DNA of 46,991 nt from Bacillota bacterium (GTDB lineage Bacteria; Bacillota; Clostridia; Acetivibrionales; DSM-1351): contig JAEZRV010000036.1 in NCBI GenBank assembly GCA_023444055.1, positions 1 to 46,991 of the forward strand. The letters run 5' to 3'. Positions 24,270-33,282 of the stretch are shown here, one piece after another (within the stretch, counting starts at the first letter, position 1; every line of letters starts with the position of its first letter). A program made the position numbers and the translations under genes. The notes beneath the pieces were generated by a model that worked only from the letters and a program-made list of their open reading frames with translations, searched no databases and was not told the origin of the DNA.

Positions 24270-26204
24270 TTAAAGTGCTCCAGCTTTAACAAGTTCTGAT
24301 AGCACTTGAACATACATTGCATGCGACCATGTAAGAGGTATTATCCAATCCGGCTTCCCAGTGTACCTATTACGCTGCTCCGGCAACAACCCCAATTCTG
24401 TCTTTGCATCAGCAGCCCAGTACAAATATTCCTTTGCTTTTGAATAGTTCCCAATTTTTGCATGATATAAAGCAACCCATAATGTTGTAAGAATCCAAGG
24501 ATTACCACCAATATATGAGTCATTTTCATACCGCTTTATACCGCCTATTCCATCTGAGGTTAATACCTGTTCAATTAATAAAACAGTATCCTTTATCATA
24601 ACATCATTTGCATCAAAAATATTAAATGGAATGCTTAGTCCGACTAAACTTACATCAACTTTCCAATCCTCCAAAGTAACATCTCTCATATATCCTTTTG
24701 GATTTATTTCTATCATTGTGGTACTTTGAGAAGGTTCCGGACCCCATCCATTCAATTTGACTCTAACACTTCTGATAAAACGTTTGTAGTCTTCTTTCCA
24801 AAAGTATTTGACAATTGACTGTTTAATCTTGTTTGCAGTCTCAGTCCATTTGATATATATATCACTTGATTTCCCTAAAATTTTAGCAATTTCTGTAGCT
24901 GAATTGAGTCCAGCGCTTACTGCAGCGGAGGAATAAGCATGTTCTCCATAGCGTTCCTCCCATAAATCAAAGCTAGGCTTTGGCAGTCCAGTATCTCCAT
25001 CAATAAACTTAACTAAGAAGTTGGCACCAGCTTCTACACTATTCCAAACAAATTGGAGGAATTCTGTACTTCTAACATAATTATAATGATTAAGCATTCC
25101 CCATAATAAAGTTCCTGTTTCGTCAACCTGTAATCCCCAACAGGGTGCTAGATTTCCGTCCATATGGTATCTTTGCTGCCAGCTTCCATCTTCATCCTGT
25201 ACATTCACAGCCCATTTATAAAAATTGTCAACACATTCATTTAATCCAGCAATATCTAATGCCCCTGTTATAAAAGCAGCATCTCTCCCCCAGCAGTATG
25301 CGTATCTGCCGCACTTAGTGAAGTATTCATCTACCTCAGGAGCCGCTAACAAGCCTCCGCTTTTTTTATCATACATAAGTCTGAAAACCAGCAAAGACCT
25401 CTTATATAAACTATCTAGCTTATCATCTCCTGATTTTATTGGTTTTGCTTTATTTAAAAATTCCTTCCAATATTGCTCTGTCTCATTGAAAAATATTACA
25501 GCACCGACTTTTATTACTTCCTTAATAAAACTTTTTGCCGACTTTAATGTGCTGTTTGCTGTTACATATAAATTAAAGTATTTGGTTTCATTTTTTGAAA
25601 ATTTCCCCAAATCCCATGATATCGCCGCATCCTTCATCATTCCTATATCGTCTTTGCCAAAGAGGTATGTATTGACAGCAGCCTCATTTGCGTTGTTTCC
25701 GATTTGAAACTGAAGAGCAGGATTATCTGAAAATATAGATATATAATTATTGCTTCTATAATGAATTAAAGCCTCATTTGTAAAATCAAACATTGAGCAT
25801 GCAATATCAGTATCCGCGCTAGTTGCAGCTGAGAACGTAACTAATCCAAGCTCCTTGTGTTCATTTGATATATTTTTAATTTCAAATCTTCTAACCAGCA
25901 CATCTAAATCAGGATGGACAAAATCATATAATATAACCTTATATCCATCAGTTGCATTTGTTATTGTGCTCTTTACTATATTTGAATCTTGTAAATATTC
26001 CTGGTAATGTTCGCACCGTTGGTCATTAAGCCATACTGTACTTCCGTTCCTGTTTTTGATAAAAATTCCACATAGCATCTTATCAAACTGCTGTAAATAA
26101 TCAATGTTTGGCCAAAATAGCCTGAGTAATTCACTTTTTTCACTCAAGCAAACTAGCATTGATGAATTACCTAAAATTGCATTATTATAATATGATTTTT
26201 GCAT
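24270..26204 (-). CDS. GH15 glucoamylase-like glycosidase
   Basis: With ATG 26204 after GGAGG, the 644-residue product has no signal peptide, so it is probably cytoplasmic. The N-terminal beta-sandwich is followed by an (alpha/alpha)6 barrel. Barrel motifs are YAYCWGRDAAFITGALD, EDGSWQQRYHMDGN and QVDETGTLLWGML. The two catalytic acids are expected in FDLWEERYGEHAYS and LLPEQ. GH15 enzymes release glucose or trehalose units from alpha-glucans. Closest known relatives act on maltooligosaccharides, dextran or trehalose, and the substrate here is open. It is upstream of radA on the same strand, an unusual pairing. Confidence 0.88.
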   Translation of the reverse strand: MQKSYYNNAILGNSSMLVCLSEKSELLRLFWPNIDYLQQFDKMLCGIFIKNRNGSTVWLNDQRCEHYQEYLQDSNIVKSTITNATDGYKVILYDFVHPDLDVLVRRFEIKNISNEHKELGLVTFSAATSADTDIACSMFDFTNEALIHYRSNNYISIFSDNPALQFQIGNNANEAAVNTYLFGKDDIGMMKDAAISWDLGKFSKNETKYFNLYVTANSTLKSAKSFIKEVIKVGAVIFFNETEQYWKEFLNKAKPIKSGDDKLDSLYKRSLLVFRLMYDKKSGGLLAAPEVDEYFTKCGRYAYCWGRDAAFITGALDIAGLNECVDNFYKWAVNVQDEDGSWQQRYHMDGNLAPCWGLQVDETGTLLWGMLNHYNYVRSTEFLQFVWNSVEAGANFLVKFIDGDTGLPKPSFDLWEERYGEHAYSSAAVSAGLNSATEIAKILGKSSDIYIKWTETANKIKQSIVKYFWKEDYKRFIRSVRVKLNGWGPEPSQSTTMIEINPKGYMRDVTLEDWKVDVSLVGLSIPFNIFDANDVMIKDTVLLIEQVLTSDGIGGIKRYENDSYIGGNPWILTTLWVALYHAKIGNYSKAKEYLYWAADAKTELGLLPEQRNRYTGKPDWIIPLTWSHAMYVQVLSELVKAGAL

Positions 26205-26361
26205 TACAACCTCCAAGATGTATAATCGTGCGGGATAAGTATTTGTAAATATTTAATTTTTAGCCGTTCTATAATAAATATATATAAGTTTATTATATCA
26301 TAAATATTTTTCCATTTTTAGTGCAAACTATAAGGTAGATAACAATTAAATGGAGGATTTA

Positions 26362-27618
26362 ATGCAAAATACACTTTACTATGTTAGTTTTTATGTAAGC
26401 GAAATAATTCAAATAGTTATTTTTGTAGCCGGTTGTTATTTCTCTGGAATATCTATTTTCGGATGGATAAAGAGAAAAGAGAGAGCTGGCAATGAAATAG
26501 TTCCAGAAAAAAGTTTTGCTCTTATTGTTGCCGCTCACAATGAAGAACTGGTAATTAGCCAGATTATTGATAGCCTTTTTAAGTTAAGTTACCCTAAGCA
26601 TCTATATGATGTATTTGTAATTGCTGACAACTGTACCGATAACACTGCTAAGATAGCCCAAGCTCTAGGTGCAAAGGTACATATCCGTGAGAATAATTCT
26701 AAAAAGGGGAAAGGCCATGCATTAGAATGGATGTTTGATAGAATTTTTAAAATGGATCAGCATTATGACGCAATAGCCATATTTGATGCTGATAATCTTG
26801 TTTCGCCTAACTTTCTTTTAGAAATGAATAAGCAGCTTTGCAAAGGACATAAGGTTGTGCAAGGTTATATAGACAGTAAAAACCCCTATGATAGTTGGAT
26901 TACCTGTTCTTATTCCATTGCCTTCTGGTTGTCAAACCGCATTTTTCAGCTCCCTAGATATTACCTAAACCTAAGCTGCAGTCTTTGTGGCACAGGTTTT
27001 TGCATTGACACTGCCGTTCTTCAGAATCTCAAGTGGGGTGCAACTTGTCTCACAGAGGATCTTGAGTATACAATGAAGCTGGCTTTAAATGGGATAAGAA
27101 TTTCATGGGCACATCAAGCAGTTGTCTATGATGAAAAGCCATTAACTTTTAAGCAGTCTTGGAAGCAACGGAAACGCTGGATGCGAGGCCATGCTGACTG
27201 TGCCAGCAGGTATCTATCTCCACTATTTAGACAGGCATTTTCCAAAGGTGACTTAATTTCACTTGATTGTGCATTATATTTGTTTCAGCCTATAAGGTTT
27301 ATATTTTTAGGATTAATGACAGTAATGCTATGGGTTCAGACTGTATACCCTGAATTTCCTCTTTTTAGTATTCAGTATGTTTTTCCAGTAGAAGTATGGT
27401 ATGTAATGGGCATATTTGAAATGTTTTATGGTCCATTAATTATTCTGGCAGAAAGGAAATTTAGCCTGAAAGTTCTTTTAGGTTTCGTAATCTACCCTTT
27501 CTACTGTCTCACCTGGGTACCAATTACTATTCAAGGCTTTATGGAGAAGGATAACAAAGAATGGAGTCATACTATTCATACACGCCAGATGAATATAAAT
27601 GATATGGAAAATCAGTAA
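26362..27618 (+). CDS. processive-type GT2 membrane glycosyltransferase
   Basis: ATG 26362 is preferred over the ATG at 26350, because GGAGG lies between them. The 418-residue protein has one N-terminal helix and a GT-A domain (VAAHNEE, DNCTDNT, FDADN, then TEDLEY). It also has the QRKRWMRGH motif of processive beta-glycan synthases and a C-terminal bundle of helices. The pattern is that of cellulose-, chitin- or hyaluronan-synthase-like enzymes. The polymer cannot be told from sequence. It is divergent from the GH15 gene across 157 bp, which would suit a shared sugar-polymer role. Confidence 0.88.
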   Translation: MQNTLYYVSFYVSEIIQIVIFVAGCYFSGISIFGWIKRKERAGNEIVPEKSFALIVAAHNEELVISQIIDSLFKLSYPKHLYDVFVIADNCTDNTAKIAQALGAKVHIRENNSKKGKGHALEWMFDRIFKMDQHYDAIAIFDADNLVSPNFLLEMNKQLCKGHKVVQGYIDSKNPYDSWITCSYSIAFWLSNRIFQLPRYYLNLSCSLCGTGFCIDTAVLQNLKWGATCLTEDLEYTMKLALNGIRISWAHQAVVYDEKPLTFKQSWKQRKRWMRGHADCASRYLSPLFRQAFSKGDLISLDCALYLFQPIRFIFLGLMTVMLWVQTVYPEFPLFSIQYVFPVEVWYVMGIFEMFYGPLIILAERKFSLKVLLGFVIYPFYCLTWVPITIQGFMEKDNKEWSHTIHTRQMNINDMENQ

Positions 27619-27747
27619 TATAAATCATATAAATAGTATGGAGAACCAGTGAAGTGTGGTAAAACAAATGTTTAATAGTAATAGGGATGAGTACGTTTCA
27701 AGTTTTGTATAAACGGTAAATTTGATGTTGAATATTTAATATTTTTT

Positions 27748-27784
27748 AGGGACAGATGCCTGTTTTTAAGCATCTATCCCTTTT
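27748..27784 (+). terminator. REP-like hairpin acting as terminator after GT2
   Basis: AGGGACAGATGC pairs with GCATCTATCCCT (one mismatch) and is followed by TTTTATTTTA. A closely similar hairpin at 30450-30482 lies in the same orientation on the other side of the RCC1 gene. The rest of the 320-bp gap after GT2 is AT-rich and empty. Confidence 0.7.
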
Positions 27785-27941
27785 ATTTTATCTCATACTA
27801 TATTTAATTTTAATTTACGTTTAATTAATTTTTTGATGTTTCAAATAATGTTTCGTTTTGCTTTTATATTATTGAACTCCCATAATGCCTTTCTATATTG
27901 ACTTTATAGGTAAATACATCCTTTATATTTGAATATAATTA

Positions 27942-30236
27942 TTAATTTAATAAATAATTAGAATTATTCAGCATCTGTTCAACAATTGCAGAAAGGTCAG
28001 CATCATCAATTACTCCATCAGTAACTACATCTGCATCGTATTTACTTGTATCTGTGTCTGCAGCATTGTCACCAAAATACCATGCATCTATAGCCAAGTC
28101 AAGCAATGTAAATTCACCAGACCTATTTACATCTAGTGCTCCTATAACTGTTACGGTTTTCTCACCACAGTTTTCTGATGCTACATCCATTTCAATAGTG
28201 CCGTTATCCGCTATACGTCCTTTCACTACATCAATTACGCCCTTTCCAGATTTTATTGCTTTAAAATTCAATTTTACAAGTGCGTTTTGACCATTCACAG
28301 CGAAGTCTTTACCCTGACTTGCAATTATAAACCTAAGTATTCCCATTCCTTGATTAACTTCCTTATAAATCTTCAAACCTGGTATCTCTTCAGCCCCAGT
28401 ATATTCAAATAGGTTTGCATCATAAGTAATATTTAAATCCTCTGCACAAATATTAACTGCATTATTTAAAACTATTTCGGCAGTAAATTCTTCTCCAAGC
28501 TTTATATTATCCTTGGAATTTACTATTAGCTCAGGTAGTTTAGTTGGATCAATTGGATCGGTTGGATCTGTCGGTTCTGTCGGATCTATCGGATCAGTTG
28601 GATCAGTTGGATCGGTTGGATCGGTTGGATCGGTTGGGATAATCACTTCTTTCAAAATTGCCACAGCCTCATTTGATGTTATAGTTTGCCCTATGGCATT
28701 AACTGCTGTTACAATATAGCGATAATTAACTCCTTGTGATACTTCTGTATCTGTATAAGTAGTATCAGTTACACTGTCAGAAAGCAGTTTGGTAGTTCCG
28801 TCCGTTGTAGATCTTTTTATAGTGTAATTGGTTGCACCGCTAACTGCATTCCACGAAAGCTTTATTTGAGTCTCATCAGCTTCTGCTTGTAAGCTAATAC
28901 TCTGAGGAGCAACTACAGGAAGTAATACTTTAACCGGTCTATTGCTTGTTTGGACTGTACCATTTCCTAATCCACCATAAGCATTATATCCCCATGCCCA
29001 CACCGTTCCGTCCTCTTTTTGTACGACAGTGGAAAGACTCTGACAAAAAATTTCTTTGACAGATGTAATATCTAAAACCTGCACAGGTTTGTTACTATTT
29101 GTTGAAGTACTGTCGCCCAGTTGCCCATATTTATTATATCCCCAAGTCCATACTGTACCATCCTGTTTTAATACCGTATTATAATCACATCCCACATTTG
29201 TTGAAGATATGCTATATTTACTACACTTTATTGATTTTACATTGTTTATCTCAGGCACTTGTGTCGGTATACTATTATTTTTGTTTGTACCATCCCCTAA
29301 TTGTCCATATTTATTATATCCCCATGTCCATACTGTTCCATCATCCTTTAAGGCTAGAGTATGGTATTGTCCACAAGTAATGTTCTTAACAGAGTTTAAT
29401 CCTGTAATACTAATAGGAGCACTTCTGTTAGCTGTAAATCCATCACCTAACTCCCCATGAACATTATAGCCCCAAGACCATACTGTGCCATCTTCCTTAA
29501 TAGCTAAACAAAAATTCAAACCTACAGCTACTTCTTTTACCGAAGTCAGTCCTGAAACCTGTACAGGAGTAGTTCTACTAATTGTCGTACCATCACCAAG
29601 TTGTCCATAATTATTAGCTCCCCATGCCCATACAGTTCCATCTGTTTTTAGAGCAATACAAAATGTATTACTGCAGGCAATTGTCTTAACAGAGTTGAGT
29701 CCCTTTACTTGAACAGGAGTACTCCTACTAGTTGTAGTCCCATCACCTAACTGCCCATTACTATTTAATCCCCATGCCCATACAGTACTATCCTCTTTTA
29801 GAGCCACACTGTAGGAATTGCTCGAGCTAATAACCTGCTTAACCTCTGTTAAATTGGAAACCTGCACCGGAGCAGTCCTGTTGATGATTTCTCCATTACC
29901 TAACTGACCACTTTTGTTTAATCCCCATGCCCATACAGTTCCATCGTCTTTAATAGCAAGTGTATGGCTTGCTCCACTGCTTACATACTTTACTGAATTC
30001 AACAGTGGAAGCTTAACTGGTGATGTTCTGTTAGTAGTAGTACCATCCCCTAGTTGACCATAATTATTATACCCCCATGACCATAGTGTTCCATCATTTA
30101 AAAGTGCTACAGTGTGGTACTCACCTGTAGCTATTTGAGCAGTACTCGCAGCAAAAACAGTACTTGGCTGCAATACCATAAAAGCACCGCATACTACCAA
30201 GCACAAAACCAACAACACATTAATTTTCTGTTTCAT
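27942..30236 (-). CDS. secreted RCC1-repeat protein with FN3, cohesin-like and dockerin-like domains
   Basis: The 764-residue protein has a signal peptide (1-30). Eight RCC1 beta-propeller repeats follow (31 to about 445), each with DGTVWAWGYN.YGQLGDGT-type cores. Then come an FN3 domain (about 447-535) and a 36-residue Pro-Thr-Asp linker. A cohesin-like domain spans about 573-700 (LGEEFTAEIVLNNA, ITYDANLFEYTG, LVKLNFKAI). The C-terminus has two calcium-loop-like dockerin segments (LDVNRSGEFTLLDLAIDAW and DADVVTDGVIDDADLSAIV). Dockerins attach proteins to scaffoldin cohesins on cellulosomes, and the RCC1 propeller may bind a partner or glycan. The cohesin and dockerin assignments rest on motif pattern only. 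Confidence 0.85.
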   Translation of the reverse strand: MKQKINVLLVLCLVVCGAFMVLQPSTVFAASTAQIATGEYHTVALLNDGTLWSWGYNNYGQLGDGTTTNRTSPVKLPLLNSVKYVSSGASHTLAIKDDGTVWAWGLNKSGQLGNGEIINRTAPVQVSNLTEVKQVISSSNSYSVALKEDSTVWAWGLNSNGQLGDGTTTSRSTPVQVKGLNSVKTIACSNTFCIALKTDGTVWAWGANNYGQLGDGTTISRTTPVQVSGLTSVKEVAVGLNFCLAIKEDGTVWSWGYNVHGELGDGFTANRSAPISITGLNSVKNITCGQYHTLALKDDGTVWTWGYNKYGQLGDGTNKNNSIPTQVPEINNVKSIKCSKYSISSTNVGCDYNTVLKQDGTVWTWGYNKYGQLGDSTSTNSNKPVQVLDITSVKEIFCQSLSTVVQKEDGTVWAWGYNAYGGLGNGTVQTSNRPVKVLLPVVAPQSISLQAEADETQIKLSWNAVSGATNYTIKRSTTDGTTKLLSDSVTDTTYTDTEVSQGVNYRYIVTAVNAIGQTITSNEAVAILKEVIIPTDPTDPTDPTDPTDPIDPTEPTDPTDPIDPTKLPELIVNSKDNIKLGEEFTAEIVLNNAVNICAEDLNITYDANLFEYTGAEEIPGLKIYKEVNQGMGILRFIIASQGKDFAVNGQNALVKLNFKAIKSGKGVIDVVKGRIADNGTIEMDVASENCGEKTVTVIGALDVNRSGEFTLLDLAIDAWYFGDNAADTDTSKYDADVVTDGVIDDADLSAIVEQMLNNSNYLLN
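28541..28638. repeat. 9-bp tandem repeat encoding the Thr-Asp-Pro linker
   Basis: Units of GGATCGGTT and close variants repeat about ten times and encode the (TDP)n linker of the RCC1 protein. The units keep the reading frame, so copy-number change would only alter linker length. Confidence 0.85.
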
Positions 30237-30449
30237 GTCAATCTCCTTTTGATGTATTTTTGTAATTTTTTATATTTATTATAAAATTATACATATTAGT
30301 ATTTTTTTGTCTACAGCTTATATGCATCTGCACAATAAAACACAAATTGTAGCAATAAATTAGACTATTTGTTAAATTATTTCATCTTAACAAAGATGCC
30401 CAGACAAGGGGCTCTAAAAGTAGGAAAAATAACCAAAGCGCATAGAATT

Positions 30450-30482
30450 AGGGATAAATGCCTCTATCAAGCACCTATCCCT
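30450..30482. repeat. REP-like hairpin, second copy
   Basis: AGGGATA and TGC arms pair with GCA and TATCCCT. The element aligns with 27748-27784 with only a few substitutions and one gap. It sits in a 480-bp intergenic stretch between clpC and the RCC1 gene. That stretch shows no other gene I can support. Confidence 0.6.
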
Positions 30483-30720
30483 AAAATATTAATTACATAT
30501 TCATCATCAAATTTTTCTGTTTACACGAAACTTAAAGCTTACCTAACTCGATACTTATTATATCACTTCGTATCTCATTCAACATAATATGCCCATACAC
30601 AACATTTCAAATAAAAGCTTTAAGGAAATATGCATCTTCTTAATAGAAACGGCACTGGCTCTCGGTATAAGCTATCATGCGAAATTGTTAAACGCTATGA
30701 TAAAGCATAATGATATTACT

Positions 30721-33156
30721 TTACCCTCTCTTATTAATCACAAATTTTTCTCCATCCAATTCAACTCTAACGCTGTCTCCTGCTTTAACTTTACCTTCGA
30801 GCATTTCTTCAGCAAGCATATCCTCAAGCATACTCTGTATAGCGCGTCTGAGAGGTCTAGCACCAAAAATCGGATCAAAACCTTTCTTAGCAAGATAAGA
30901 TGTAGCCTCATCACTAACTTCAAGATTTATTCCATTTTGCTTGAGTCTCTTTATTAGGACATCAAGCATTAGCTTAACAATTTCCTTAATATTATCCTCT
31001 GACAATGGGTGGAAAACAATTATATCGTCAATTCTGTTAAGGAATTCAGGTCTAAAAGTTTTCTTCAATTCACCCATTACATTTTTCTTCATATCCTCAT
31101 AGTTTTTGGCACTCTCATCATTTCCGACTGAGAAACCAAGTCGTTTAGGCTCTGTAATAGTTCTAGCACCTACATTTGAAGTCATGATTATAATTGTATT
31201 CCTAAAATCAACCACTCTACCCTGCGAATCTGTTAACCTTCCATCTTCAAGAATTTGAAGCAGAATATTAAAAATATCAGGATGAGCTTTTTCTATTTCA
31301 TCAAATAGAAGAACTGAATATTGCTTTCTTCTAACCTTTTCAGTTAACTGTCCGCCTTCATCATAGCCTACATATCCAGGAGGTGAACCAACCAGCTTTG
31401 ATACACTGTGTTTCTCCATAAATTCTGACATATCAACACGTATCAAGGCTTTTTCATCACCAAACATTGCCTCAGCCAAAGTTTTACAAAGCTCTGTTTT
31501 ACCTACACCTGTAGGGCCTAAGAATATAAATGAACCTACTGGACGTTTTGGGTCTTTTAGTCCAACTCTGCCTCTCCTGATAGCTTTAGATATAGATTTT
31601 ACTGCTTCATCCTGACCAATAACACGGTTATGAAGCGTATCTTCTAATTTAAGAAGGCGTTCTGACTCTTCCTCCGCCAGTTTTTTTACAGGTATACCAG
31701 TCCAGCTAGCAACTATATCTTCAATCTCACTCTCAGTAACTGTATCAGTCTTTGTTTGGTTCTTCTGATGCCATTCATTTCTTACTTTCTCCAACTCATT
31801 TTTTAGCTTTTGCTCATCATCCCTTATTCTTGCTGCTTTTTCAAACTCCTGATGACGAATTGCATCTTCCTTTTCCTTGTTAAGTCTTTCTACCCTTTCC
31901 TCCATGTTTTTTAAATCTGGTGGAGTAGTAAAGGTTTTTAGTCTAACTCTTGAAGCAGCTTCATCTACAAGGTCAATTGCCTTGTCAGGAAGGAATCTAT
32001 CTGTAATGTATCTATCACTAAGCTTTACAGCAGCTTCCAAAGCTTCATCTGTAATCTTAACTCTGTGATGTGCCTCATACTTATCCCGTACACCTTTTAA
32101 TATTTCAACAGCTTCCTCTTTAGAAGGCTCACCTACCGTAATCGGTTGAAATCTTCTCTCTAAAGCAGCATCCTTTTCAATATGCTTTCTATATTCATTT
32201 AATGTAGTAGCACCGATTACTTGTATCTCACCTCTTGCAAGTGATGGCTTTAAAATATTTGATGCATCAATAGCACCTTCTGCAGCACCAGCACCCACAA
32301 TTGTGTGCAACTCATCAATAAATAATATTACATTTCCAGCCTTACGAATCTCTTCCATTGCCTTTTTAAGTCTTTCTTCAAATTCACCTCTATATTTTGC
32401 ACCTGCTACCATAGAAGATACATCTAAAGTAACAACCCTTTTATCATTTAGAATTTCAGGAATATTTCCCTCAACAATCTTTTGAGCAAGCCCTTCAGCA
32501 ATAGCAGTCTTTCCAACCCCTGGTTCACCAATAAGGCAAGGATTATTTTTTGTTCTTCTACTTAAAATTTGTATAATTCTTTCAATTTCAGTATCTCTTC
32601 CAATAACAGGATCTATCTTTCCGTCCCTAGCCATATCAGTTAAATCTCTGCCAAATTGATTCAGTGTAGGAGTATTTGAACCTGAACCTCCGTTTTTTGG
32701 CGCGCCTGTTGAACCTGGTGCTTCCTCATTTAATACCTTTACAAGCTCAGCTAAAAGTTTTGGCGGCTCGACTCCTAAATCAATCATTATCCTTACGGCA
32801 ACACTTTCTCCCTCCTTCATAATTCCAAGGAGCAAATGTTCAGTTCCAATATAACCCTGTCCCATCCTTCTAGCCTCTTTGAAGGCAATTTCCAGTACCC
32901 TTTTTGTTCTTGGAGTAAATCCAATGGGTGTCTCACCAGCAGTTTCGCCTTTTCCTATTAGCTCTTCTATTTCCTTTAATATTTTCTCTTCAGTTATCCC
33001 CTGTGCTTGAAGTACTCTGGCTGCAACTCCAGAGCCTTCCTTTACAAGACCTAACAGAATATGTTCAGTACCCACATAATTATGGCCTAGCTCAACAGCA
33101 CTCTGCTGTGAAAATGCCATTGCTTTTTCTGCCTTTTCTGTAAAACGTTGATACAT
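30721..33156 (-). CDS. clpC: ClpC AAA+ unfoldase
   Basis: ATG 33156 follows GAGGTG; a GTG at 33165 overlaps that site. The 811-residue product has the double Clp-N domain (FTEKAEKAMAFSQQSAVELGHNYVGTEH), Walker A GEPGVGKTA in the first AAA module, and a coiled-coil middle domain with a UVR-like segment (HQEFEKAARIRDDEQ). The second AAA module has Walker A GPTGVGKTE and the pore loop GYVGYDEGG. With ClpP it degrades misfolded and arginine-phosphorylated proteins delivered by McsB. It is the last gene of the ctsR operon, 126 nt after mcsB, with no separate CtsR site seen. Confidence 0.97.
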   Translation of the reverse strand: MYQRFTEKAEKAMAFSQQSAVELGHNYVGTEHILLGLVKEGSGVAARVLQAQGITEEKILKEIEELIGKGETAGETPIGFTPRTKRVLEIAFKEARRMGQGYIGTEHLLLGIMKEGESVAVRIMIDLGVEPPKLLAELVKVLNEEAPGSTGAPKNGGSGSNTPTLNQFGRDLTDMARDGKIDPVIGRDTEIERIIQILSRRTKNNPCLIGEPGVGKTAIAEGLAQKIVEGNIPEILNDKRVVTLDVSSMVAGAKYRGEFEERLKKAMEEIRKAGNVILFIDELHTIVGAGAAEGAIDASNILKPSLARGEIQVIGATTLNEYRKHIEKDAALERRFQPITVGEPSKEEAVEILKGVRDKYEAHHRVKITDEALEAAVKLSDRYITDRFLPDKAIDLVDEAASRVRLKTFTTPPDLKNMEERVERLNKEKEDAIRHQEFEKAARIRDDEQKLKNELEKVRNEWHQKNQTKTDTVTESEIEDIVASWTGIPVKKLAEEESERLLKLEDTLHNRVIGQDEAVKSISKAIRRGRVGLKDPKRPVGSFIFLGPTGVGKTELCKTLAEAMFGDEKALIRVDMSEFMEKHSVSKLVGSPPGYVGYDEGGQLTEKVRRKQYSVLLFDEIEKAHPDIFNILLQILEDGRLTDSQGRVVDFRNTIIIMTSNVGARTITEPKRLGFSVGNDESAKNYEDMKKNVMGELKKTFRPEFLNRIDDIIVFHPLSEDNIKEIVKLMLDVLIKRLKQNGINLEVSDEATSYLAKKGFDPIFGARPLRRAIQSMLEDMLAEEMLEGKVKAGDSVRVELDGEKFVINKRG

Positions 33157-33282
33157 TTTAATCACCTCTCGCTGTCCATATATAGTTTATTTCTAACTTT
33201 TTTATAGAGTTAGACAGTATATAAATATCCCAACCTGTTCTGCTTACTTTTCTGCATTTAAGCTATCAGCGTTTGAAATTTA

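Noticed and set aside
28541..28638. CRISPR-like repeat array
   Set aside because: Units are 9 bp, contiguous, in frame and without spacers; it is a coding microsatellite.
28513..28719. Glycine/serine/valine repeat protein on the + strand
   Set aside because: It is the antisense of the Thr-Asp-Pro linker repeat of the RCC1 gene.
30589..30957. Open frame of 122 codons on the + strand
   Set aside because: Most of it is antisense to clpC and it has no ribosome binding site.
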